Shown here: positions 1 through 6,305 of the stretch, piece by piece | Layout of the letters: every line of letters begins with the position of its first letter | Numbering within the stretch: position 1 is the stretch's first letter | Assembly: GCA_937934775.1 (NCBI GenBank) | Contig: CALGYL010000139.1 | Span: 1 to 19,250, forward strand | From: an uncultured Clostridia bacterium | Lineage (GTDB): Bacteria; Bacillota; Clostridia; Christensenellales; Aristaeellaceae | DNA length: 19,250 nt | Direction: 5' to 3' | Program-made: the position numbers and the translations under genes | Notes under the pieces: model-generated | The model's database searches: none | Told to the model about the DNA's origin: nothing | What the model saw: only the letters and a program-made list of their open reading frames with translations

Positions 1-34
1 CCACACTTTCCGCTGTCCGGAAAATCGCTACCAG

Positions 35-58
35 ATCAACCCCGGGAGGCGGGTTGAT
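35..58. terminator. Hairpin, possible terminator of an upstream gene
   Basis: ATCAACCC (35-42) pairs perfectly with GGGTTGAT (51-58) around an 8-base loop. No uninterrupted T run follows on either strand, so termination is only a suggestion. It lies just before the promoter at 64-92, which fits a boundary between transcription units. Confidence 0.35.
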
Positions 59-63
59 TGTCC

Positions 64-92
64 TTGCCAATTGTTTCCATATTTGGTACAAT
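64..92 (+). promoter_or_regulatory. Sigma-A type promoter of the diguanylate cyclase gene
   Basis: TTGCCA (64-69) and TACAAT (87-92) are separated by exactly 17 bases. The predicted start near 99 leaves a leader of about 137 nt before the coding region. The leader can form a hairpin at about 114-142 (AACCG/CGGTT core extended by a GC stem with one bulge) and another at about 172-197 (GTCAGC/GCTGAC). It does not resemble the GEMM c-di-GMP riboswitch consensus I know. Confidence 0.6.
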
Positions 93-235
93 CAGCACAG
101 GATGGCATGGCGCGCCGCGCGAACCGCCGTCGGTTGCGCGCAGCCGCCCATAGACAAGCCGCCGACATTCCGTCAGCCGCGCAGCGGTTGCGCTGACAGG
201 GGAATGGATGTTTGGAGGACAAGGACTGAGCGTGT

Positions 236-1282
236 ATGCATGACAAAGATGCCCTACCGGGATTTAGGCAGGACGACAACACAAACATGCAAAGCGATAT
301 CCCTGTGAAAATGTTCGTTGCCTGTTTCTTTTCGTGTGTTCTTGGGATCGTGCTGATGGCGTTTATGTCCAAATACCTGCTCGTGGGGGCCTACGTCGGG
401 CTCATCGTCATCATTGTAACAAACGCTTTTCTTTATTCAGCGGGCAGAATACGTCTTGAAACGGCGTGCCTTGCGCCAATGGTGCTGTTATGCTTTGTCT
501 ATACGCCGATCAGCTGGTTCACGTTTGACGGCCTTCTGGGGTGCACCCCCTATCTTTCCATTCTTTATATGGCGCTGATCGCGCTCACAAGCGACCGGAA
601 ACCCCAGACCATCCTGCTTTCCCTGTACGCCGTGTTGATGCTGGGGCTGACGATCCACTGGTTTGCAACCTTTTCTGGCGGGCGGGATATGGAGCAGATT
701 CTCAACATTCTGGTGGCCTACGTCCTCGCAGCTGCGCTGATCGTATATACGGTGGAAACTGTTAAGCGCAACCACGATGAGATCAACAAGAGCATTACGG
801 ATCTGTCCATGCGCGACGACCTTACGGGGCTTCTGAACCGCCGGGCCATCGAACAGGTGCTTCGTAAGCTTGAGAAGGCCTTCGTGGATGGGGGCGCGGA
901 ATACGCGGTCGTGATGATGGACATCAATCGGTTGAAGAGCATCAACGATCTCTACGGGCACAATTTGGGCGACTCGGCGATCAAGAGTATTGCATCCTGT
1001 ATCCGGGCGAATGTCCGCACGGCGGACTATGCCTTCCGGTACGGCGGCGACGAGTTTTTACTGATTCTGCCAAATATAGATGAGGCAAACCCGCACCAGG
1101 TCTGCTCGCGCATTGAGGCGGCTACCCGTGGGGTGCAAGGGTATGCTTTTCCGATCACGGTCAGCATGGGTTACGCATTGCGTTCGGAAAGCGCGAATAC
1201 CACGGCGGTATTGGAACTGGCCGACCAACGCATGTATATGGCTAAAAAAGGCCAGAGCGCGCAGGCCGCCGGAAGCAAATGA
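236..1282 (+). CDS. Membrane-anchored diguanylate cyclase (GGDEF domain)
   Basis: A 348-residue protein predicted to make cyclic di-GMP from two GTP at the cytoplasmic face of the membrane. About six hydrophobic segments (roughly 25-45, 48-68, 77-95, 101-117, 124-143, 153-171) form an N-terminal membrane module with no sensor family I recognise. A short linker leads to the GGDEF domain from about 192: RDDLTGLLNRR at the start, MDIN with the metal-binding Asp at 229, RTAD at 261-264 (intact RxxD product-inhibition site) and GGDEF at 270-274. All catalytic residues look present, so it should be active. GGAGG at 214-218 is about 17 bases before this ATG, a long gap; in-frame ATGs at 287 and 308 are alternative starts that keep every domain. 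No EAL or PilZ protein is nearby. The gene stands alone between its promoter and a different transcription unit. Confidence 0.93.
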   Translation: MHDKDALPGFRQDDNTNMQSDIPVKMFVACFFSCVLGIVLMAFMSKYLLVGAYVGLIVIIVTNAFLYSAGRIRLETACLAPMVLLCFVYTPISWFTFDGLLGCTPYLSILYMALIALTSDRKPQTILLSLYAVLMLGLTIHWFATFSGGRDMEQILNILVAYVLAAALIVYTVETVKRNHDEINKSITDLSMRDDLTGLLNRRAIEQVLRKLEKAFVDGGAEYAVVMMDINRLKSINDLYGHNLGDSAIKSIASCIRANVRTADYAFRYGGDEFLLILPNIDEANPHQVCSRIEAATRGVQGYAFPITVSMGYALRSESANTTAVLELADQRMYMAKKGQSAQAAGSK

Positions 1283-1481
1283 TACCACGCCGCAGGCATA
1301 TTCCGAAGGGCCTCATCGCTTCGGCGCCTTGCGCCTCTTGAAGAATCTCTCGTCGCTTTGAATGCATTTATCATCCGTATTGGGATCGGGAAGCTTTCTT
1401 TCGCGTGTTTCATCCGGAACATATCCGTGTATCGTTATGCCAGCGGTCACCGGTGTGCGCCGGATCAAAGGAGGCGGGGAA

Positions 1482-1871
1482 ATGTTTCGCGTCGTGGGTT
1501 TTGTTACAGCCTTTCTTCTGGTTCTTGTTACGTCCCCTTACTGGCTTCGTCAGCTGAACAAATACGTTATGCGCCTCCCTGCGCGGAAGATCGGCCCCAT
1601 CCTGAAAAAACTGCGCCTGATCCACAAGCCGCTGGGGATCGCGCTCTTTGTGATCGCCGCGACGCACGGATACATGGCGCTGGGGTTCTTTCAGTGGCAC
1701 ACAGGATCGATTGCCTGGCTGGCATTTTCCGTAACGGCAAGTCTGGGGATTGCGCTGTATTTCAGGCGGAAGCCAGCCCTCTTCAAATTGCACAAGGGGG
1801 CCGCGCTCACAGCCGTCCTTCTGGTGCTCGTGCACCTGCTCTTTCCCAGCTTGTTATATTATCTGCTCTGA
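1482..1871 (+). CDS. Small four-helix membrane protein, candidate two-heme b-type cytochrome
   Basis: A 129-residue integral membrane protein. The start is set by a perfect AAAGGAGG (1468-1474) seven bases before ATG 1482; an in-frame ATG at 1362 lacks such a site. Hydrophobic helices lie at about 3-20, 47-67, 76-93 and 105-127. Helix 2 holds H48 and H62 and helix 4 holds H104 and H118: each pair has exactly 13 residues between, as in the bis-histidyl H-x13-H pairs that bind two stacked hemes in ferric reductase/NOX-type membrane domains. Helices 2 and 4 would run in parallel, and basic stretches (about 31-48 and 95-105) place H48 and H104 at the cytoplasmic side, so the pairs can face each other. 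There is no flavin or NADPH domain. The heme role is inferred from spacing; the protein could be an uncharacterised membrane protein. It converges on the dacF-like gene with six bases between. Confidence 0.85.
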   Translation: MFRVVGFVTAFLLVLVTSPYWLRQLNKYVMRLPARKIGPILKKLRLIHKPLGIALFVIAATHGYMALGFFQWHTGSIAWLAFSVTASLGIALYFRRKPALFKLHKGAALTAVLLVLVHLLFPSLLYYLL

Positions 1872-1877
1872 CGCCAA

Positions 1878-3515
1878 TCAGCGCGTCGAACGGGCGCGCA
1901 AATAGGCCATCTGCTGTCGCCTGCGCTGCAAGGCGCGCTTGCGCCGACGTGCAGCGCGCCGCGCCCGAAGGACGACGATCAGAAGCATCATCACCGCCAG
2001 GATCCCAAGCGGAATCCACAGAAATTTCAGGTTTCCCGCGCCGGTCGCGCCGGCCGTTTGGCTCCGAACGGCGGAGGAAGTCGGCTTTTCGTCCTTTCGG
2101 CCCAATGCGGCGGGGGAAGCGGTTTGCTCGTTCGCCTGGGCCGGAATGGTGGCCGCGGCGACATCACGGCTGGCGATGAGCGTTCCGGTCAGCTCGCTTC
2201 CATCGCCGACAGCCAGCGAGATGCTGCCCAGGATGTCCCCCGCCCGGATGGGCGCGGTGAGCGCCGTGGTATACTGGATGGAGGCGCGGGCCATCAGATC
2301 CTTCGAGGCGTCGTCAAATCCGTCTTTCGGGCAGCTGACGCTGTAGCCGCCGATGGCCCCCCCGGGGGCGATTGAAAGCCGCACGCGCCCTCCCTCCGGA
2401 TCGCCCGGATCGGCGGATTGAATGGAGGCGTAGAGCGGGTTTTCCGCGTACAGGTCGTCAAAGGCGTAGGTTGTGTACTGAGAAAACCCGTATTCCATCA
2501 GGCGTTTGGTGTCGGTCCACTTGCTGTTTTCGCCGCTTTTCAGCGTGACGGAGATCAGTTCCACGCCATCTTTTTCCGCCGCGCCCACAAAGCAGTGGCC
2601 CGCCTTTGCGTGGTGACCGGTCTTGATGCCGGTCTCATACGCGTAGTAATAGGTCGATTTTTCCGAAAGCATCAAGTCGGTGCTGGTCAGCTTGCGGCTC
2701 TTTGACTTGTTGGTGGCTTCGATGGTGTAGCTTCCGGCGGAGACGATCTCGCGGAACGTCGCGTTCTTCATCGCCTCCCGGGCAATGAGGGCGAGATCCC
2801 GCGCGGAAGTCTTGTGGTCCTTGTCCTGATAACCGTGAGGGTTTTCGAAACGGGTGTTCCGGCAGCCCAGTTCCCGCGCCCTAAAGTTCATCATGGCCAC
2901 GAAATCGTCCACCGAACCCGCGATGGCCACCGCGATGGTCACCGCCGCGTCGTTACCAGATGGCAGCATCAGGCCGTACAGAAGGTCCCGGAGGGACATC
3001 TTTTCGCCCGCCTTCAGCGGCACCAGCGAGGAGTCGGAGGGCAGTTTTGTGATTTCCTTGGGCACCGTGATGATCTTGTCCAGATCCCCGTTTTCCAGCG
3101 CCAACAGGCAGGTCATGATCTTGGTGGTGCTGGCCGGGTACAGCGCCTCGTCGGCATTTTTTTCAAACAGTACGCGCCCGGTACCCCCGTCGATGACGAT
3201 GGCTGTTTCGCCCCGGAGATCGTCCGCAGTCAGGACCTCAGGGTGCGCCTCGTCGTAGGCATCGGCCTTGGGCGCGTCGGTCGCGTCGGTTTGGGATGCC
3301 TCGGCTGTAGCTGGAAAAGCCGGCGCGGCGCTGAAAAGGAACGCCGTAAGGAGCCAGACGGCGAGAAGTCCTTTTAGTCGGCCCGGACGGCTGCCCTTCC
3401 AGAAAACGTCCCGCCCGCGCTGCCGATCGGCGCGCATCCGGACGGACGCGGCGCAGACTGTTTTGGTGAAATCCCGGAACAGGTCCTTTGGTTCAAGCGG
3501 CGTAGCAGTGCGCAC
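1878..3515 (-). CDS. dacF: D-alanyl-D-alanine carboxypeptidase (PBP5/DacF family, peptidase S11)
   Basis: A serine-type DD-carboxypeptidase that removes the terminal D-Ala of peptidoglycan stem peptides outside the cell membrane. Counting from GTG 3515 (545 residues): signal-like hydrophobic stretch about 50-66, Ser-Thr-Thr-Lys active site at 129-132 (PASTTK), SGN at 186-188, KTG at 308-310, a C-terminal beta domain, then a membrane helix at about 498-516 followed by a very Arg-rich cytoplasmic tail. The usual PBP5 anchor is an amphipathic helix, so a true transmembrane helix with a basic tail is a variation. GTG 3515 is chosen because GGGAG (3529-3525) is nine bases upstream and a promoter starts transcription near 3560; ATG 3548 would leave almost no leader, and ATG 3437 lacks a ribosome-binding site but gives a more normal signal peptide. 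The N-terminus is therefore uncertain, the function is not. Confidence 0.92.
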   Translation of the reverse strand: MRTATPLEPKDLFRDFTKTVCAASVRMRADRQRGRDVFWKGSRPGRLKGLLAVWLLTAFLFSAAPAFPATAEASQTDATDAPKADAYDEAHPEVLTADDLRGETAIVIDGGTGRVLFEKNADEALYPASTTKIMTCLLALENGDLDKIITVPKEITKLPSDSSLVPLKAGEKMSLRDLLYGLMLPSGNDAAVTIAVAIAGSVDDFVAMMNFRARELGCRNTRFENPHGYQDKDHKTSARDLALIAREAMKNATFREIVSAGSYTIEATNKSKSRKLTSTDLMLSEKSTYYYAYETGIKTGHHAKAGHCFVGAAEKDGVELISVTLKSGENSKWTDTKRLMEYGFSQYTTYAFDDLYAENPLYASIQSADPGDPEGGRVRLSIAPGGAIGGYSVSCPKDGFDDASKDLMARASIQYTTALTAPIRAGDILGSISLAVGDGSELTGTLIASRDVAAATIPAQANEQTASPAALGRKDEKPTSSAVRSQTAGATGAGNLKFLWIPLGILAVMMLLIVVLRARRAARRRKRALQRRRQQMAYLRARSTR

Positions 3516-3566
3516 TGTGCAATTCTCCCGTATATTTCTCAAACGCATTTTTACGAATCCAGGAGT

Positions 3567-3595
3567 ATTCTACGCAATGCCCCGTAGAACGTCAA
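3567..3595 (-). promoter_or_regulatory. Sigma-A type promoter of the carboxypeptidase gene
   Basis: On the minus strand, TTGACG (3595-3590) and TAGAAT (3572-3567) are separated by 17 bases. Predicted transcription start is near 3560, which supports the GTG start at 3515 over the ATG at 3548. Confidence 0.65.
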
Positions 3596-3679
3596 GGCAT
3601 TTGGCGTTATGAGGCTTCGGATGCGTACCCACGGCAGCAATCGGATGCCGCCGCGGCTGAGGATGTTGACCCGGGCCGG

Positions 3680-3706
3680 ATGCGGCACAAAATCCGGTTG
3701 CCGCAT
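3680..3706. promoter_or_regulatory. Inverted repeat overlapping the -35 box, candidate operator
   Basis: ATGCGGCA (3680-3687) and TGCCGCAT (3699-3706) form a perfect 8-bp inverted repeat with an 11-base spacer. The right half covers the -35 element (3698-3703) of the plus-strand promoter, the usual place for a repressor site. It lies between the two divergent genes and about 85 bases upstream of the minus-strand -35. No regulator gene is adjacent. Confidence 0.4.
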
Positions 3707-3726
3707 GGGAATATTATGGTTATAAT
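3698..3726 (+). promoter_or_regulatory. Sigma-A type promoter of the DUF1622 gene
   Basis: TTGCCG (3698-3703), a 17-base spacer, and a perfect TATAAT (3721-3726). Predicted start is near 3733, leaving a very short leader that just contains the ribosome-binding site. Confidence 0.65.
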
Positions 3727-3748
3727 GAAGGGCAGGGAGGGGATGCGC

Positions 3749-4093
3749 ATGGAGGCATTCGCGGCGGGCGCGGAGCAGCTTTTTTTGTCGCTTGCCCAGA
3801 TGGGTGTGACGCTTCTGGAGTTCTGCGGCGTCGTGGTGCTGGTGATCACCGCCGTGAAGGCGATGATCGGCTTTTTCCGCAAGGATGAGCACGTCCGGCT
3901 GGCGCTGGCCCAGGGCATCGCGCTGGCGCTGGAGTTCAAACTGGGCGGCGAGGTGCTGCGCACGACGATGGTGCGGGAGTGGAGCGAACTGGGAATTCTC
4001 GGCGCCATCATCCTGTTCCGTGGCGCGCTGACGTTGCTCATCCACTGGGAGATCCGCAGCGAGGAGGCCGCCGTGCGCAAGCCCGGGGCATAA
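3749..4093 (+). CDS. DUF1622 family membrane protein
   Basis: A 114-residue protein with the layout of DUF1622: hydrophobic helix about 20-41 (LEFCGVVVLVITAVKAMIGF), a short amphipathic middle containing the family's LALEFKLGGEVLRTT-like stretch, then a second hydrophobic region (about 83-103) ending in the HWEIRSEE motif. The family has no established function; it is a small inner-membrane protein found widely in bacteria. Start: GGGAGG at 3735-3740 is eight bases from ATG 3749. Upstream in-frame ATGs at 3680, 3716 and 3725 lie before or too close to the predicted transcription start. Codon use and composition match the neighbours. It is divergent from the carboxypeptidase gene and may be cotranscribed with the secreted protein that starts 51 bases downstream. 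Confidence 0.85.
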   Translation: MEAFAAGAEQLFLSLAQMGVTLLEFCGVVVLVITAVKAMIGFFRKDEHVRLALAQGIALALEFKLGGEVLRTTMVREWSELGILGAIILFRGALTLLIHWEIRSEEAAVRKPGA

Positions 4094-4144
4094 TTTGGAA
4101 CTTTTCACGTATGGATAAGAGTCTGAATGTCAGGAGGGATGCTT

Positions 4145-4675
4145 ATGAATCGCATTTGGCCCGTGATCCTCGCGTTGGTACTTGGCGTATGCTTAATTGG
4201 CCAGGCGGAAGAGCTGCCCCAGACCATCGAACGGAATGTGCCGCTGGAGGGGACGAACGAGACGCGCACCTACACGCTGGTAAAGGACGTGCAGAGCAGG
4301 TTCTCAATTTACGTGGACGAAGGCATCTATGAAGCCGTGCAGAACGACGACGGCATGACCATCCAGCAGAAGGACGGCGGCAGCGCCAAGATGGTCCTGA
4401 CTTATCAGGACGGCACGCCCACAAAGCTGCGCGACGCGTTCGTCACCCCGCAAATGAAGCAGGACGATTCCTTCTGGACAGAGGAGTTCGAATCCCCTTG
4501 CGCGGGCTGCAGCGTGGTGTATGAGGAAAAGGGCGTGGCCAGGTCGCTCTATTGGTTTACCGCGGGCAAGGGCAAGACGCTGGTGGCGGACTTTTCGCTC
4601 AAGCCGGAGGAGCAGGAGGGCCACGGCGTTCGCATGTGGGACATGCTGGATACGCTGACCTTCCCGTCCGAGTAA
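4145..4675 (+). CDS. Secreted protein of unknown function
   Basis: A 176-residue protein with an N-terminal signal-like sequence (MNRIWPVILALVLGVCLIG, likely cleaved near residue 20) and no later membrane helix. AGGAGGG (4132-4138) is six bases before ATG 4145; earlier in-frame ATGs at 4127 and 4139 are before or within the site. The mature part is acidic and reads as a beta-rich domain with a CAGC pair of cysteines about two-thirds along that could form a disulfide. Cys15 is not in a good lipobox (sequence LGVC), so lipoprotein anchoring is possible but weak. I do not recognise a family. It follows the DUF1622 gene on the same strand and may share its promoter. Confidence 0.8.
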   Translation: MNRIWPVILALVLGVCLIGQAEELPQTIERNVPLEGTNETRTYTLVKDVQSRFSIYVDEGIYEAVQNDDGMTIQQKDGGSAKMVLTYQDGTPTKLRDAFVTPQMKQDDSFWTEEFESPCAGCSVVYEEKGVARSLYWFTAGKGKTLVADFSLKPEEQEGHGVRMWDMLDTLTFPSE

Positions 4676-4749
4676 AACCTGACTGGAACCGCGCGCCCTA
4701 TGCGGCAGCTCCGGCTTCCGGACGATTAAGCCCCTACGCGCAATTTCCG

Positions 4750-4800
4750 GTCCGCCCGCCGAATTAATCATCCCATGATTTACAAGGCGGGCGGACTTTG
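4750..4800. terminator. Hairpin terminator after the secreted-protein gene
   Basis: GTCCGCCCGCC (4750-4760) pairs perfectly over 11 bp with GGCGGGCGGAC (4786-4796), followed by TTTG. The 25-base loop contains a second nested hairpin, AATCAT-CCC-ATGATT. The T run is short and interrupted, so strength is uncertain. It ends about 35 bases before the next gene. Confidence 0.6.
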
Positions 4801-4832
4801 TTATGCTTTTTGGCAAAAGGATGTGGGCATGC

Positions 4833-5486
4833 ATGACCGTCAAGGCGATCCTGTTCGACTTGGATGGAACGCTTCTGGACACGCTGGACGACCTGGCCGA
4901 CAGTGTCAACCATATGTTGGAAACCTATGGCTACCCGCCTCGTTCGCGGGATTTTGTGCGGCGGGCGGTGGGCAACGGGGTTCGGAAGCTGATCGTCCGT
5001 TCGCTCCCGGACGGGGAGGACGCCGCCCGGGTGGACGAGTGCCTGGCCGCGTTCCGGGCACACTATTCCAAAAATCTGGACAACAAGACTAAACCCTATC
5101 CCGGCGTATTGGACATGCTCCGCGCGCTGAAGGAGGAGGGCATCGCCGCCGCTGTGGTTTCCAACAAGTATGACGGCGCGGTGGTCGCGCTTTGCCGGAA
5201 ACATTTTGGCGATCTAATCCCCGTCGCCATCGGCGAGCGGCCGGAATTTCACCGAAAGCCCGCGCCCGACAGCGCGCTGGAGGCGCTGCGGCTATTGCAC
5301 GCGGTGCCCGAAACCAGCGTTTACGTGGGCGATTCCGACGTGGATGTGGAGACCGCCCGGAATGCCGGGCTGAAATGCGTCGCCGTTTCCTGGGGCTTTC
5401 GTCCGCGGGAGAGCCTGGTGGCGGCGGGCGCGGACAGCGTGGCGGACGAGGCTTCGGCGCTGCTGGACGCGGCGCGGGCGCTGTGA
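4833..5486 (+). CDS. HAD-superfamily hydrolase, phosphoglycolate phosphatase-like
   Basis: A 217-residue cytoplasmic phosphatase of HAD subfamily IA. Motif I is FDLDGTLLDT with nucleophile D9 and acid/base D11; a helical cap domain follows (about 17-85); motif II is VVSNK with S110; motif III Lys is K142 in RKPAPDS; motif IV is VGDSDVDVETA with D167 and D171 for magnesium. All catalytic residues are present. The closest characterised group is Gph (2-phosphoglycolate phosphatase), but HAD IA members also include pyrophosphatases (PpaX) and sugar-phosphate phosphatases, so substrate is open. ATG 4833 gives the normal family N-terminus; in-frame ATGs at 4803 and 4821 add an unneeded tail. The stop codon overlaps the GTG start of the next gene, so the two are probably translated together. 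Confidence 0.92.
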   Translation: MTVKAILFDLDGTLLDTLDDLADSVNHMLETYGYPPRSRDFVRRAVGNGVRKLIVRSLPDGEDAARVDECLAAFRAHYSKNLDNKTKPYPGVLDMLRALKEEGIAAAVVSNKYDGAVVALCRKHFGDLIPVAIGERPEFHRKPAPDSALEALRLLHAVPETSVYVGDSDVDVETARNAGLKCVAVSWGFRPRESLVAAGADSVADEASALLDAARAL

Positions 5487-6106
5487 AGCGGCGCGGAAGG
5501 ATTCTGATCACCGCGGCGGCGCTCATCGCGCTGGCTGTGGTTATTGTGCGTATTACAATGGACAGACAAAGAAATGGGAACCTTCGGGTTCCCCTGATGC
5601 TGCAGACCGATTACCGGGAGGCGGTGTGCACCATCGACGGGCAGAAAAAATCCGTGGCGACCAGCGGCTGCGGTGCGGTCTGCATCGCGATGGCCGCCGC
5701 CGCGCTGGTCAACTCCGCGGAGACGCCCGGCACACTGTTTCAGTGGGCCTATGACAACGGCCAGTACTTTGGCGACGGCCTGGGCCACGAAGCCATGAGT
5801 CAGTTGGCGGCCCATTGCGGCATGCGGGGCGAATGGCTGGACAATCAGGCGGAGGGGATCTTGGACGCGATCCGGTCGGGCCGCCTGGTGGTGGCCCACA
5901 TGGGACCGGGTACCTTCACCAAGAACGGTCATTACATCCTGCTCTACGGCATCGACGGGGACGGCCTCATCCGTCTCAACGATCCCTACAGTTTCGAACG
6001 GAGCCAGGAAACCTACCCCATCGATCTGATCCTGCGCGAGGTCAAGACCAGCCGCGCGTTTCTTGCGTTGGAGCCGGATTCCGACCGCGATTTCCCGGCA
6101 TTTTAG
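5483..6106 (+). CDS. Membrane-anchored C39-like cysteine peptidase
   Basis: A 207-residue protein that starts at GTG 5483, overlapping the TGA of the phosphatase gene by three bases, which suggests translational coupling; there is no good independent ribosome-binding site. Basic residues (KRRGR) precede one membrane helix (about 7-24), putting the rest outside the membrane. The domain fits the papain-like peptidase C39-like group (PF13529 type): C63 in TSGCGAVC, H150 in NGHYILLYG and D167 in LNDPYS form the expected Cys-His-Asp triad. C39 peptidases in ABC exporters cleave double-glycine leaders, but stand-alone C39-like proteins such as this mostly have unknown substrates. No peptide export gene is nearby, so a cell-surface or peptidoglycan-peptide role is as likely as leader processing. 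Confidence 0.85.
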   Translation: MKRRGRILITAAALIALAVVIVRITMDRQRNGNLRVPLMLQTDYREAVCTIDGQKKSVATSGCGAVCIAMAAAALVNSAETPGTLFQWAYDNGQYFGDGLGHEAMSQLAAHCGMRGEWLDNQAEGILDAIRSGRLVVAHMGPGTFTKNGHYILLYGIDGDGLIRLNDPYSFERSQETYPIDLILREVKTSRAFLALEPDSDRDFPAF

Positions 6107-6183
6107 CAGTTTCAAACGGGATTTTCTGTTCATATGCACATTGTGAACGCCTCACCCAGCAGAAAGTGCAGTTTTGCGACGGA

Positions 6184-6199
6184 TAAATATTCATATTTA
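6184..6199. promoter_or_regulatory. AT-rich palindrome upstream of the ABC importer promoter
   Basis: TAAATAT (6184-6190) and ATATTTA (6193-6199) form a perfect 7-bp palindrome with a 2-base centre, ending 13 bases before the predicted -35. In a GC-rich genome such a site stands out. It could be a regulator-binding site or an UP-type element. An imperfect repeat GTTCATA...TGTGAAC lies about 40 bases further upstream. Confidence 0.4.
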
Positions 6200-6211
6200 A
6201 TCATTTTGCCA

Positions 6212-6241
6212 TTGAAATAACCTAAGTCATGATACTATAAT
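6212..6241 (+). promoter_or_regulatory. Sigma-A type promoter of the ABC importer operon
   Basis: TTGAAA (6212-6217) and a perfect TATAAT (6236-6241) with an 18-base spacer. Predicted start near 6248 gives a leader of about 58 nt with AAAGGAGG before the first gene. Confidence 0.6.
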
Positions 6242-6305
6242 AAATCCTGTTACCGTTAAAAAGGGGCTCGAGGTTGAGCGCCCGCCAAAGGAGGTACTCC
6301 CCGTC

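Noticed and set aside
99..235. GEMM-type c-di-GMP riboswitch before the GGDEF gene
   Set aside because: The leader is folded, but I cannot find the conserved core sequence or tetraloop/receptor features.
1291..1345. Terminator after the diguanylate cyclase gene
   Set aside because: Small hairpins (CGAAG/CTTCG and GGCGC/GCGCC) are present, but stems are only five pairs and no T run follows.
5483..6106. Bacteriocin leader peptidase/exporter
   Set aside because: The C39-like domain has no ABC transporter or membrane domain attached beyond one anchor helix, and no double-glycine precursor is nearby.
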